Numbered from the stretch's first letter, positions 1-5,485 are shown. The stretch is DNA of 6,899 nucleotides from DASQBT01 sp035635075 (GCA_035635075.1 DASQBT010000090.1:1-6899), one strand, 5' to 3'. A program made the numbers and translations. Notes: generated by a model from the sequence alone, not told the origin.

Positions 1-86
1 GGGCGGGTGGCATGCCAGATGCCAAAGCCGGCAAGGCCGACGAGCAACATCGCAATGGCGATCTTGATCAGAGTTGAACGAGTGAT
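1..86 (-). CDS. N-terminus of a membrane-anchored or exported protein (partial, runs off left edge)
   Basis: Reading leftwards, an open frame gives a short basic N-terminus (TRSTLIK) followed by a hydrophobic stretch, IAIAMLLVGLAGFGIW, and then HATRP before the window ends. This is a signal-anchor or uncleaved signal peptide of the kind found in periplasmic adaptor (HlyD/RND membrane-fusion) proteins, but the 28 visible residues cannot prove a family. An AGGAG Shine-Dalgarno lies at 93-97. The codon at the ideal distance (84-86) is ATC, which would be a very rare start. The first in-frame ATG (48-50) would cut the basic n-region off the hydrophobic segment. The frame is closed upstream by a TAG just before the Shine-Dalgarno. 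Either a non-canonical start is used or one base of an ATG has changed. The existence of a gene is fairly likely; its function is unknown. Confidence 0.5.
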   Translation of the reverse strand, partial: MTRSTLIKIAIAMLLVGLAGFGIWHATR

Positions 87-104
87 GATGAGCTCCTATC
101 GCAA

Positions 105-215
105 CTTATTTCCACTCTCGCCAGTGGGGAGAGGTGAGGAAGTCTCCAACCAGCGGAGAGGGCAAGGGTAAGGGCGCGCGTACTCCCCTCGCCTCCTTCA
201 GGGGGTGAGGGGAAT
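105..215. repeat. Intergenic cluster of hairpin-forming, REP-like repeats
   Basis: The spacer between two minus-strand genes is almost entirely made of C-rich and G-rich segments that can pair. One hairpin has arms 115-122 and 126-133 (CTCTCGCC / GGGGAGAG, one mismatch, 3-base loop). A second has arms 184-196 and 201-213 with all 13 positions paired (two as G-T wobbles) and loop TTCA. Further purine-rich blocks (GGAGAGGGCAAGGG near 154-167) lie between them. Neither hairpin has a T-run on either side, so they are not classical intrinsic terminators. Composite CTCTCCCC...GGGGAGAG elements of this kind are common between genes in beta- and gammaproteobacteria; membership of such a family here is inferred from pattern only. 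Confidence 0.6.
184..213. repeat. 13-bp-stem hairpin downstream of the AIM24-family gene
   Basis: The inverted repeat has arms 184-196 and 201-213 and a four-base loop (TTCA). It begins about 20 bases beyond the stop of the minus-strand AIM24-family gene. It could protect the mRNA 3' end or slow transcription, but no U-tract follows on the minus strand, so a Rho-independent terminator is not supported. Confidence 0.6.
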
Positions 216-235
216 CCAAGGCAGCGGAGAGCGGA

Positions 236-1033
236 TCAGGCGTTGTCGCCATCCAGCAATCCGCCCAGGCCTCCCAGTATGGAACCCTCGCCTACCTGGC
301 GGCCGCCGCCCTGGGGCGCGGCCATCCAGATGCGGCCGGCCAGGCGCGAGAAGGGTAGCGACTGCAGCCAGATTTTGCCCGGTCCGGTGAGTGTGGCGAA
401 GAACAGCCCCTCACCGCCGAACAGGGCGGACTTGAGCTTGCCTACATACTGGATATCGAAGTTCACACTCGGCGCAAGGGCAGCGATGCAGCCCGTGTCC
501 ACGCGCAGGGTTTCGCCGGGCGCCAGCGCGCGCTCCATCAGCATGCCGCCGGCATGAATGAAGGCGAGGCCATCGCCATCCAGTCTTTCCATGATGAAAC
601 CTTCGCCGCCGAACAGGCCCACGCCCAGCTTGCGCTGAAAGGCAATCCCCAGGCTGACGCCCTTGGCGGCGCAGAGGAAGGCCTCTTTCTGACAGATCAG
701 GGTGCCGCCCAGTTCCTTGAGATCCATCGGCACAATGCGGCCAGGATAGGGCGCGGCAAAGGCCACGCGCCGCTTGCCGCCGCCCTGGTTCTGAAACACG
801 GTGGTGAACAGGGATTCGCCGGTCAGCAGCCGCTTGCCCGCGCCCATCAGCTTGCCGAGCAAGCCACTTTGCTGGGCTGACCCGTCGCCGAAAATCGTGT
901 CCATGGAAATGTCCGGGTCCATGTACATCATGGCGCCCGCCTCGCCGATGGCAGCTTCGCCCGGATCCAGCTCCACTTCGACATACTGCATGTCTTCGCC
1001 AAATATTTCGTAATCCACCACATCCATAGGCAT
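236..1033 (-). CDS. AIM24 / TIGR00266 family protein
   Basis: The 265-residue product matches the AIM24 (TIGR00266) family: a run of short beta-strands rich in Gly, with family-like segments such as AGAMMYMD (about 32-39), GEGFIMERLDGDG (about 143-155), the corresponding GEGLFFATLTGPG in the C-terminal half, and a Gly-rich tail GSILGGLGGLLDG at the end. The fold is related to a TRAP-like beta domain. The bacterial members are widespread and lack an established biochemical role; the yeast namesake is a mitochondrial protein. There is no signal peptide or membrane helix, so it is probably cytoplasmic. The ATG at 1031-1033 is chosen because a GAGGAAG ribosome site lies seven bases upstream; a second ATG two codons later is also possible. 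It lies 47 bp downstream of the DUF6499-like gene on the same strand, so co-transcription is plausible. The family call is confident; function is not known. Confidence 0.88.
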   Translation of the reverse strand: MPMDVVDYEIFGEDMQYVEVELDPGEAAIGEAGAMMYMDPDISMDTIFGDGSAQQSGLLGKLMGAGKRLLTGESLFTTVFQNQGGGKRRVAFAAPYPGRIVPMDLKELGGTLICQKEAFLCAAKGVSLGIAFQRKLGVGLFGGEGFIMERLDGDGLAFIHAGGMLMERALAPGETLRVDTGCIAALAPSVNFDIQYVGKLKSALFGGEGLFFATLTGPGKIWLQSLPFSRLAGRIWMAAPQGGGRQVGEGSILGGLGGLLDGDNA

Positions 1034-1080
1034 CGTTCACTTCCTCTTTGAAAGCCGCAAAGTCTGAAGTTTACCTTGGG

Positions 1081-1746
1081 CTATGATCCAGACCCTTCGC
1101 TCCGCCGCAGGTGAAGGATTTCCCGGTAGCCCTGCCAAATCATTCGCGCGGCTTCTGTCCACAGCGGATGACTCGAATCGGCTTTATCCAGGACCTCAAT
1201 CAACTCCGCCCAGCGGTTGCGCTGGTTCTCCAGGGTTCCGGGCGCAGGCGCGCCCTGACGGCGCAGCTTGATCTGCTCGCCGAACAGCCATAGTCTGGCG
1301 GCTTCCAGTTGTGGCGGCAGAGGCAGGGACAAATCAAAATTCAATTGTTGCCGGCAGGGCGACTGTTCCTCGCTGCGAAGATCGAATGCCGGGGGCGGGC
1401 GCCAGTTGATCGGCGCAGCGAGCTCGAATGCGCTGAGCGCAGGGTCCTGGGGAAATTGATAAAAGCCCCATTTGGCGCCCATCCAGCATTCGATCAACTG
1501 CCGGTCTTCGCCGTCCGTGGAGCAGGCCGCTCCGGTGCTGAGGCTGGGATCCCAGGCGGAACGGGAAGCACGTGCATCCTGCTGCCAGCGAAGAAAATCC
1601 CGCTCAGGCGGCATACCGTAGTCCGATTCCAACGCCTGCCAGATGGCGATGAACTCCCGGTAGTCCGCCTGGTACTCGGGATTGCGGCGCAAAAACTCCC
1701 AGGCCCATTGCCCGATGTCGAGTCGCGCCAGCGGTGAATCTTCCAT
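1081..1746 (-). CDS. DUF6499-like (so-called transcriptional regulator domain) protein
   Basis: From the ATG at 1744-1746 the product is 221 residues. The N-terminal part, WAWEFLRRNPEYQADY (about residues 14-29), is the hallmark of the small domain annotated as DUF6499 or 'transcriptional regulator-like', usually at the N-terminus of proteins of unknown function. Later come KWGFYQFPQDPALSAFEL and a proline-rich middle, then a helical C-terminus (about 165-210) rich in Arg, Trp and Glu. No helix-turn-helix is obvious, so a DNA-binding role is only the inherited family label. The frame is open further upstream to 1878, but that would run antisense through the zinc-ribbon gene. A start at 1768-1770 (MTLCYPQD...) is also possible and would overlap the divergent ATG. 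Neither start has a well-spaced Shine-Dalgarno. It probably heads a two-gene unit with the AIM24-family gene. Confidence 0.7.
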   Translation of the reverse strand: MEDSPLARLDIGQWAWEFLRRNPEYQADYREFIAIWQALESDYGMPPERDFLRWQQDARASRSAWDPSLSTGAACSTDGEDRQLIECWMGAKWGFYQFPQDPALSAFELAAPINWRPPPAFDLRSEEQSPCRQQLNFDLSLPLPPQLEAARLWLFGEQIKLRRQGAPAPGTLENQRNRWAELIEVLDKADSSHPLWTEAARMIWQGYREILHLRRSEGSGS

Positions 1747-1768
1747 GTCCTGAGGGTAACATAGCGTC

Positions 1769-2131
1769 ATGGACGAGCTGTTTTGCTGGCGCTGCGGCGC
1801 ATCCCTGTCGGAGCTGTCCCTGCCGCTGGAAAGACGGGACGAATGTCCTGCCTGCCGGGCGCAGCTGCATGTGTGCAAGCTGTGCGAGTACTACGACCCC
1901 AAGGTGGCGAAGCAATGCCGCGAACCCATCGCGGACGAGGTCAAGGACAAGGACCGGGCCAATTTCTGCGGGTACTTTCAACCCAACCCCCGCGCCTATC
2001 AGGCGCAGGATCAATTCGCGCCGAGCAAAGCGCGAGCCGACCTGGATGCCCTTTTCGGCGGACCCGGGACGTCGCCTGCCGGTTCATCCGGCGCAAAGGA
2101 CGCGCTGGACAAGCTTTTCGGAAAAGACTGA
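1769..2131 (+). CDS. Eight-cysteine zinc-ribbon protein, conserved but uncharacterised
   Basis: The product is 120 residues. Cysteines occur as Cx2C pairs at 6/9 and 26/29, then at 36/39 followed by single Cys at 50 and 67. That is enough for two four-cysteine zinc sites, the first a typical zinc ribbon. Around the second site the sequence is well structured (HVCKLCEYYDPKVAKQCRE, then ANFCGYFQPNPRAY). The C-terminal 40 residues look disordered, with Ala, Ser, Gly and Pro, but carry two copies of LDxLFG at 92-97 and 113-118. No signal peptide or membrane helix is visible. The ATG at 1769-1771 is the only sensible start; its nearest ribosome-site-like sequence (GAGGG, 1752-1756) sits 12 bases away, which is long. 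The stop overlaps the start of the QueD-like gene by one base, so the two are almost certainly translated together. I recognise the general pattern from proteobacterial hypothetical proteins but know no function. Confidence 0.85.
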   Translation: MDELFCWRCGASLSELSLPLERRDECPACRAQLHVCKLCEYYDPKVAKQCREPIADEVKDKDRANFCGYFQPNPRAYQAQDQFAPSKARADLDALFGGPGTSPAGSSGAKDALDKLFGKD

Positions 2132-2487
2132 TGGAAATCTTCAATTCCTATCACATCGAGGCGGCGCGGCGCCTGCCCAATCTGCCGGCTTCTCATCCGT
2201 GCAGCAACGTGCATGGCCATTCCTTCCGACTGGAAGTTTTTGTCAATGGGCCCAGTGATCCGGTCACGGGCTGGGTAATCGACTTCGCCGACCTCGATGC
2301 CGCCTTCGAACCCATCATGGCGCAGCTCGACCATCGTTATCTGAACGATATTCCGGGACTGGAAAATCCGACCAGCGAACGGATGGTTGAATGGATCTGG
2401 CTCAAACTCAAACCCGCCCTGCCGGGCCTCAGCAGGCTCGTCATCCATGAATCCCATCGTTCAGGCTGTGTGTATGCGGGGGACTAG
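2131..2487 (+). CDS. QueD / 6-pyruvoyl-tetrahydropterin synthase-like protein with an altered zinc site
   Basis: The 118-residue product aligns along its whole length with bacterial QueD (6-carboxy-5,6,7,8-tetrahydropterin synthase, preQ0/queuosine pathway). Matching blocks are EAARRLPNLPASHPC, HGHSF (28-32), GWVIDFADL (47-55), LDHRYLNDIPGLENPTSE (66-83) and the C-terminal HESHRSGCVY. The catalytic-type Cys24, the Asp67-His68 pair and the pterin-anchoring Glu107 are present, as are two zinc-ligand His (28 and 30). The third zinc ligand, the His of EAAHRLP in E. coli QueD, is Arg13 here. The protein could therefore bind zinc differently, for example through His8, or have another function; naming it queD would be overcalling. 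The ATG at 2131 shares its A with the TGA stop of the zinc-ribbon gene (TGATG), indicating translational coupling. No queC, queE or folE lies in the window. Confidence 0.85.
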   Translation: MEIFNSYHIEAARRLPNLPASHPCSNVHGHSFRLEVFVNGPSDPVTGWVIDFADLDAAFEPIMAQLDHRYLNDIPGLENPTSERMVEWIWLKLKPALPGLSRLVIHESHRSGCVYAGD

Positions 2488-2720
2488 AATGAGCGACAAG
2501 GAAGCCATGCTGACCGGCATCGGCCCTCGAAGCATTCGCCTAGAACCTAAAACCACCCAACCCGGTCAAATTAGCGCGAGCCGAGAGGTTTATCGCATTC
2601 TGTGCCGCAACGCACAGGATTACGCCGCTTTTCAACGATCGTGGGGCTTGGGGCGCGTAAGACAGAAAGGGTTTCACTCGCTCCCGATGCTTGATCCATT
2701 TTCTACTGAGGAGGTCCATC
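2488..2720 (+). other. Spacer after the QueD-like gene; possible short ORF or gene remnant
   Basis: No recognised gene lies here. An ATG at 2489-2491, one base after the QueD-like stop and five bases after GGGGGA, opens a frame beginning MSDKEAMLTGIGPRSIR. That frame runs on to 2863, where its last part overlaps the entericidin gene out of frame, so it is unlikely to be a complete genuine gene. The first 30-70 codons could be a decayed gene end. No terminator hairpin or clear promoter was found, although the entericidin promoter should lie here. Confidence 0.3.
2709..2714 (+). promoter_or_regulatory. Shine-Dalgarno that fixes the entericidin start
   Basis: AGGAGG is a perfect ribosome-binding site six bases before the ATG at 2721. 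It rules out the longer in-frame start at 2691. Confidence 0.85.
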
Positions 2721-2879
2721 ATGATAAAGAACATCGTCATGCCGCTGCTCGCGATAGTGTTCCTGGCCGGCGCTGCTGCAACCCTTACCGCTTGCAACAC
2801 CGTGGAAGGCATGGGCAAGGATATTCAGCAGGGCGGCGCCGCAATCAAAGACGAGGCCGCTGAGCACAAGAATTATTAA
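2721..2879 (+). CDS. Entericidin A/B family small lipoprotein
   Basis: The 52-residue product starts with Met-Ile-Lys-Asn, has a hydrophobic core (about 5-21) and a lipobox LTAC ending at Cys25. It continues with NTVEGMGKDIQQGGAAIKDEA, the standard entericidin motif (CNTxxGxGxDxxxxGxxIxxxA). After cleavage and lipidation it is a roughly 28-residue lipopeptide of the cell envelope. In E. coli the EcnA/EcnB pair is an antidote/bacteriolytic module, but solitary copies like this one are common and are better read as stress-linked envelope lipoproteins. No partner copy exists in the window. It is convergent with the DUF3943 gene, with 48 bp between the stops and no obvious terminator there. Confidence 0.93.
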   Translation: MIKNIVMPLLAIVFLAGAAATLTACNTVEGMGKDIQQGGAAIKDEAAEHKNY

Positions 2880-2927
2880 GCGACGCGCAGTGGCAGGTGA
2901 TCGCGGCGCGCGAACATCGGCGTACCC

Positions 2928-4484
2928 TTAGCGCCAGTCGATCGTGCCGAAATGGTCCTGGCCGAGGAAGGTGTAGAAGATGCCTGCCGTCACCTGAGTC
3001 TGGCGGCTCGAACCGAGGGTCGTGAACTTGGCGTCGCGGCGGTTGCCAAGGACCTTGATCGTGATGGCCCGCTGCTTGGCGATGCGCCATGTGAACGACG
3101 CGTCGGCGCGGATGATATTGTCGTGGCCGCCGCTGGTGCCGGAACCAACATCGCTGACGAAATATTCGCGCGCGGTCAAATCAAGCGAAGCCTTGTCGTC
3201 ATCGGTCAGCCGCAGGGCGAGCAATGCCTGCGGTGCGATCCCGTAGTTGTAATCGCGCTCGCCCACGGCGCCGCGCGTCGTGCCCACTGCTGCATAGCCA
3301 AGGCCGGTCATCGCAGTGCCCTGCAGCGACCACGTTTTGCCCAGCCACCACTGCGCAGTCGATCCGATGGAGAGCGCGGTGGTCGAGACGCGATAGGTCT
3401 GCGGCGCGATGTAGTCGTAGCTGCCGTACAGGCCCCATACACCGCGATAGTCGTCGCCCGCCGCGTAGCTTCGGCCCACAAGCAAGCCCCGCGTCATGAC
3501 GTTTTCAAGCGCGTTGGCGCTGGACGCCGTCGCCTGGAAGTTGAAATAGTCGAAGGGGCGCGTGTATTCATAATCCGGGCTGCCGGGCAGACCGTAGTCG
3601 AGCGAGAAATCGACCTGCGCTTCGTTGCGCCTGAACTCCGTCGTCGAGGTGCCGGCCCGCTGCTTGACGCTTCCGCTGTAGCCAAACTGCAGGCGGCTGT
3701 AGTAGGCGGCATTGCGGCTCGAGAAAATTCCGCTAAACCGGTCGCCGAACGCCAGCCTGTTGAAGCCCGCCGACGGATCAATCGCCGCCCCCGCCGCTTC
3801 GCGCCAGAAGCGCGGCAGGCCGCCGCCTTGTTCCAGAACCAGATTCGACATGCGGAACAGCGCCTCGCCAAGAAACGTCCCGCCGATGCCGCTCGCGACC
3901 TGGTCATTGCGCGATGGGCGCGTGGTCTCGCCCGCAAGCTCCCACAGCGCGCTGCCGGCGAAGGTATAGCCGAACGATTGCCAGTAGTCGAAACCTGCCG
4001 AGCGTGCGAAGCCGTGGTACATCGCGCCCTGGTACGGATGGCCGAGTTGGTTGATCTGGAAGGGGTCCTTGTCCGTGCCCCAGCCGCTGTGCAAGTTGCG
4101 GCGGATGCTGTCCGATGTGACCCTGAAGTCATCGCGATCATCGCCGAAATGGCGGCCGATGCGATTGAGCAGGAAATCGAAGCCGATGATCTCCCCGGCG
4201 GGAAGCGCGTAGCTCCGCTCGCCTTGCACCTCTGCGGGCTTGGCAGACGGCGAGCGATCGGCGGGCTCCGATGCGCTTGCCGCCGAAGTCGGGGCGACCT
4301 GATCGGAAGCAACAGCTTGGGCAACAGCCGTTGCCAGCGCAATGAAGGCGCAGCCAAGCAGCGCCGCGCGGGGCATCTTGTTGCATTGGGCAATGAGTGA
4401 GTCGGCTTGCTGCCGGGGTTGAAATGCGAGCGGATGACCTCCAGCGGTCATGCAGTAGAGATCGTTCGCGTGGCTTTCGAGCAA
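2928..4484 (-). CDS. DUF3943 domain envelope protein
   Basis: The product is 518 residues if begun at the TTG at 4482-4484. Residues about 136-217 carry the DUF3943 pattern: DPFQINQLGHPYQGAMYHG, then ARSAGFDYWQSFGYTFAGSALWE, ending in NDQVASGIGGTFLGEALFRMSNLVL. The remainder consists of alternating aromatic/polar strands and ends in FYTFLGQDHFGTIDWR, consistent with an outer-membrane beta-barrel or periplasmic beta-rich protein. A signal-like hydrophobic stretch (ALLGCAFIALATAVAQA) lies at about 41-57, followed by an Ala/Ser/Pro linker to about 90. The TTG start has an excellent GGAGG five bases upstream, but gives a 36-residue n-region; the ATG at 4374-4376 gives a normal signal peptide but has no ribosome site. 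Function of DUF3943 proteins is unknown. It stands alone, with the upstream side bounded by a hairpin repeat. Confidence 0.87.
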   Translation of the reverse strand: MLESHANDLYCMTAGGHPLAFQPRQQADSLIAQCNKMPRAALLGCAFIALATAVAQAVASDQVAPTSAASASEPADRSPSAKPAEVQGERSYALPAGEIIGFDFLLNRIGRHFGDDRDDFRVTSDSIRRNLHSGWGTDKDPFQINQLGHPYQGAMYHGFARSAGFDYWQSFGYTFAGSALWELAGETTRPSRNDQVASGIGGTFLGEALFRMSNLVLEQGGGLPRFWREAAGAAIDPSAGFNRLAFGDRFSGIFSSRNAAYYSRLQFGYSGSVKQRAGTSTTEFRRNEAQVDFSLDYGLPGSPDYEYTRPFDYFNFQATASSANALENVMTRGLLVGRSYAAGDDYRGVWGLYGSYDYIAPQTYRVSTTALSIGSTAQWWLGKTWSLQGTAMTGLGYAAVGTTRGAVGERDYNYGIAPQALLALRLTDDDKASLDLTAREYFVSDVGSGTSGGHDNIIRADASFTWRIAKQRAITIKVLGNRRDAKFTTLGSSRQTQVTAGIFYTFLGQDHFGTIDWR

Positions 4485-4489
4485 GGAGT

Positions 4490-4494
4490 CCTCC
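4490..4494 (-). promoter_or_regulatory. Shine-Dalgarno supporting the TTG start of the DUF3943 gene
   Basis: GGAGG on the minus strand lies five bases before TTG (4482-4484). It is the only strong ribosome site near any of the possible starts, which favours the longer N-terminus despite its unusual signal sequence. Confidence 0.6.
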
Positions 4495-4534
4495 GATATT
4501 TGTTATGGGCGCCAAACGCAATTTGGACACGCGG

Positions 4535-4563
4535 AGAGTAGCGCGGCACGTCTTCTATGACAA
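4535..4563 (-). promoter_or_regulatory. Candidate sigma-70 promoter for the DUF3943 gene
   Basis: On the minus strand TTGTCA (4558-4563) matches the -35 consensus at five of six bases. It is separated by exactly 17 bases from TACTCT (4535-4540), a weak -10 matching at three of six. The start of transcription would fall about 40-45 bases before the TTG codon, leaving room for the GGAGG site. This is a pattern match only. Confidence 0.3.
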
Positions 4564-4604
4564 GGCAAGTTCAGCCCGCAATTGCCCTAGCACCGGCTAA
4601 GCCT

Positions 4605-4638
4605 GTAGGGTGGGCAAATCGCAGCGTGCCCACCCTAC
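4605..4638. repeat. Perfect 12-bp inverted repeat, REP-like GTAGGGTGGGCA element
   Basis: GTAGGGTGGGCA (4605-4616) and TGCCCACCCTAC (4627-4638) are perfect inverted copies around a 10-base loop. This TAGGGTGGGCA...TGCCCACCCTA hairpin is a familiar dispersed intergenic element in beta- and gammaproteobacteria. No T-run follows on either strand, so it is not a typical intrinsic terminator. The right arm contains the stop codon of the nuclease gene, which reads in from the right on the minus strand. Confidence 0.8.
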
Positions 4639-5474
4639 CTCGCTGGGCGCGTGCCCTTGCAGGCGGGGTATTGAGAACAGCCCCAGAATGCATTACCCGA
4701 ATTGGCACCACGCTTGGCTGTACGCGTCACCATCACACTTTGGCAAACCGGACAGGCGGGTGCGCTTGCAGTCGCGACAGCCGGGGAAGCTGAAGCGGCC
4801 TTGTCGGGCACGCTCACACCGCGAATCAACGCATGCAGCGCCTTGCCATCCATCAGCTTGATGTTTCGGCCTGCGGCAAACGCCTGGGCCTCATCTGTAA
4901 ACACGCCGGAAGTCACCACATACCCACCGACAGCGGCCTTCGCTGCCATCACCCCATAGAGTTCACGCACCGTGCTTACGCCCACCTTGTAGGCCTTCCA
5001 CTGTTTGCACTGCACCAGGAAGGTTTCGCCTTCCTTTCTTAGCACGAGATCGATCCCGCCATCGGCGCCACCGCCACCGGTCTCGGTCACTACGTAGCCC
5101 TTTAGCCGGAAGGCTTCGCCCACCAAGGCCTCGAACTGCTGCCAGCTCATATCGTTGAGGGCACCCCAGTCAGGGCTGCCAGCCACCTGCGCATGCAACG
5201 CCATGCGCTTGTAGCGCCCATAGGCGGACATGGCAGCCCCGACCAAGAAAGCGAACGGCAAGACATACTGGCCAAATGTAGCCAGCGTCTTGAAGATATT
5301 CTGTCTCAGGAATTCGCCCATCTTTCCGGCCTGGGCGACTGCCGTCACGTCACTGGTGGACACGCTGTGCAGCCAAAAATACGCAGCAATAGCGAGCACG
5401 ACCCCCACCCACCAGGGGAACTTGCTGGTTATTTCTATCAAGTCTTCGACAAGGCTTTGTTTACGGTGTGCCAA
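4635..5474 (-). CDS. Membrane-anchored Mrr-like restriction endonuclease with C-terminal topoisomerase-type zinc finger
   Basis: The 279-residue product has three parts. First, two hydrophobic segments at about 21-35 and 70-85 predict membrane anchoring. Second, a nuclease domain of the Mrr/PD-(D/E)xK type spans about 105-220: WQQFEALVGEAF with Glu120, then GGGGADGGIDLVL with Asp142, then FLVQCKQWK with Gln155 and Lys157, and VVTSGVFTDEAQAFA. Third, Cys241, Cys244, Cys266 and Cys272 form the C4 zinc finger seen at the end of DNA topoisomerase I. Such proteins probably cut DNA (methylated or foreign) near the membrane; substrate and role in defence are inferred from family only. No methyltransferase or specificity subunit lies nearby, consistent with a solitary type IV-like enzyme. 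The TTG start (5472-5474) follows AGGAAG by five bases and gives a basic N-terminus (MAHRKQ). The stop codon lies inside the adjacent hairpin repeat. Confidence 0.88.
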   Translation of the reverse strand: MAHRKQSLVEDLIEITSKFPWWVGVVLAIAAYFWLHSVSTSDVTAVAQAGKMGEFLRQNIFKTLATFGQYVLPFAFLVGAAMSAYGRYKRMALHAQVAGSPDWGALNDMSWQQFEALVGEAFRLKGYVVTETGGGGADGGIDLVLRKEGETFLVQCKQWKAYKVGVSTVRELYGVMAAKAAVGGYVVTSGVFTDEAQAFAAGRNIKLMDGKALHALIRGVSVPDKAASASPAVATASAPACPVCQSVMVTRTAKRGANSGNAFWGCSQYPACKGTRPAR

Positions 5475-5479
5475 TTGGT

Positions 5480-5485
5480 CTTCCT
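5480..5485 (-). promoter_or_regulatory. Shine-Dalgarno supporting the TTG start of the nuclease gene
   Basis: AGGAAG on the minus strand lies five bases before TTG (5472-5474). No ATG gives an equally complete N-terminus, since the next in-frame Met is residue 52, past the first membrane segment. Confidence 0.6.

Noticed and set aside
411..1040. 209-residue minus-strand open frame overlapping the AIM24-family gene
   Set aside because: It is a frame-shifted reading of the same strand with Arg/His-rich translation; the AIM24 frame has family motifs and a ribosome site.
1747..1878. Longer N-terminus (to 265 residues) for the DUF6499-like gene
   Set aside because: It would run antisense through the cysteine motifs of the zinc-ribbon gene, and the added residues are low-complexity and unlike the family.
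1783..2130. Longer N-terminus (to 234 residues) for the QueD-like gene
   Set aside because: QueD proteins are about 120 residues and align from the ATG at 2131; the upstream part is an out-of-frame reading of the zinc-ribbon gene.
2721..2879. Entericidin toxin-antidote pair
   Set aside because: Only one copy is present; no second small lipoprotein was found within the surrounding sequence, so a complete EcnA/EcnB module is not supported.
2952..4400. 482-residue open frame on the plus strand opposite the DUF3943 gene
   Set aside because: It is the antisense shadow of a high-GC gene: its translation is Arg/Ala-rich with no domain pattern, whereas the minus strand has clear DUF3943 motifs.
4605..4638. 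Intrinsic terminator at the perfect inverted repeat
   Set aside because: The stem is strong, but there is no T-run on either strand and the stop codon of the nuclease lies within the arm; it fits a REP-like repeat better.
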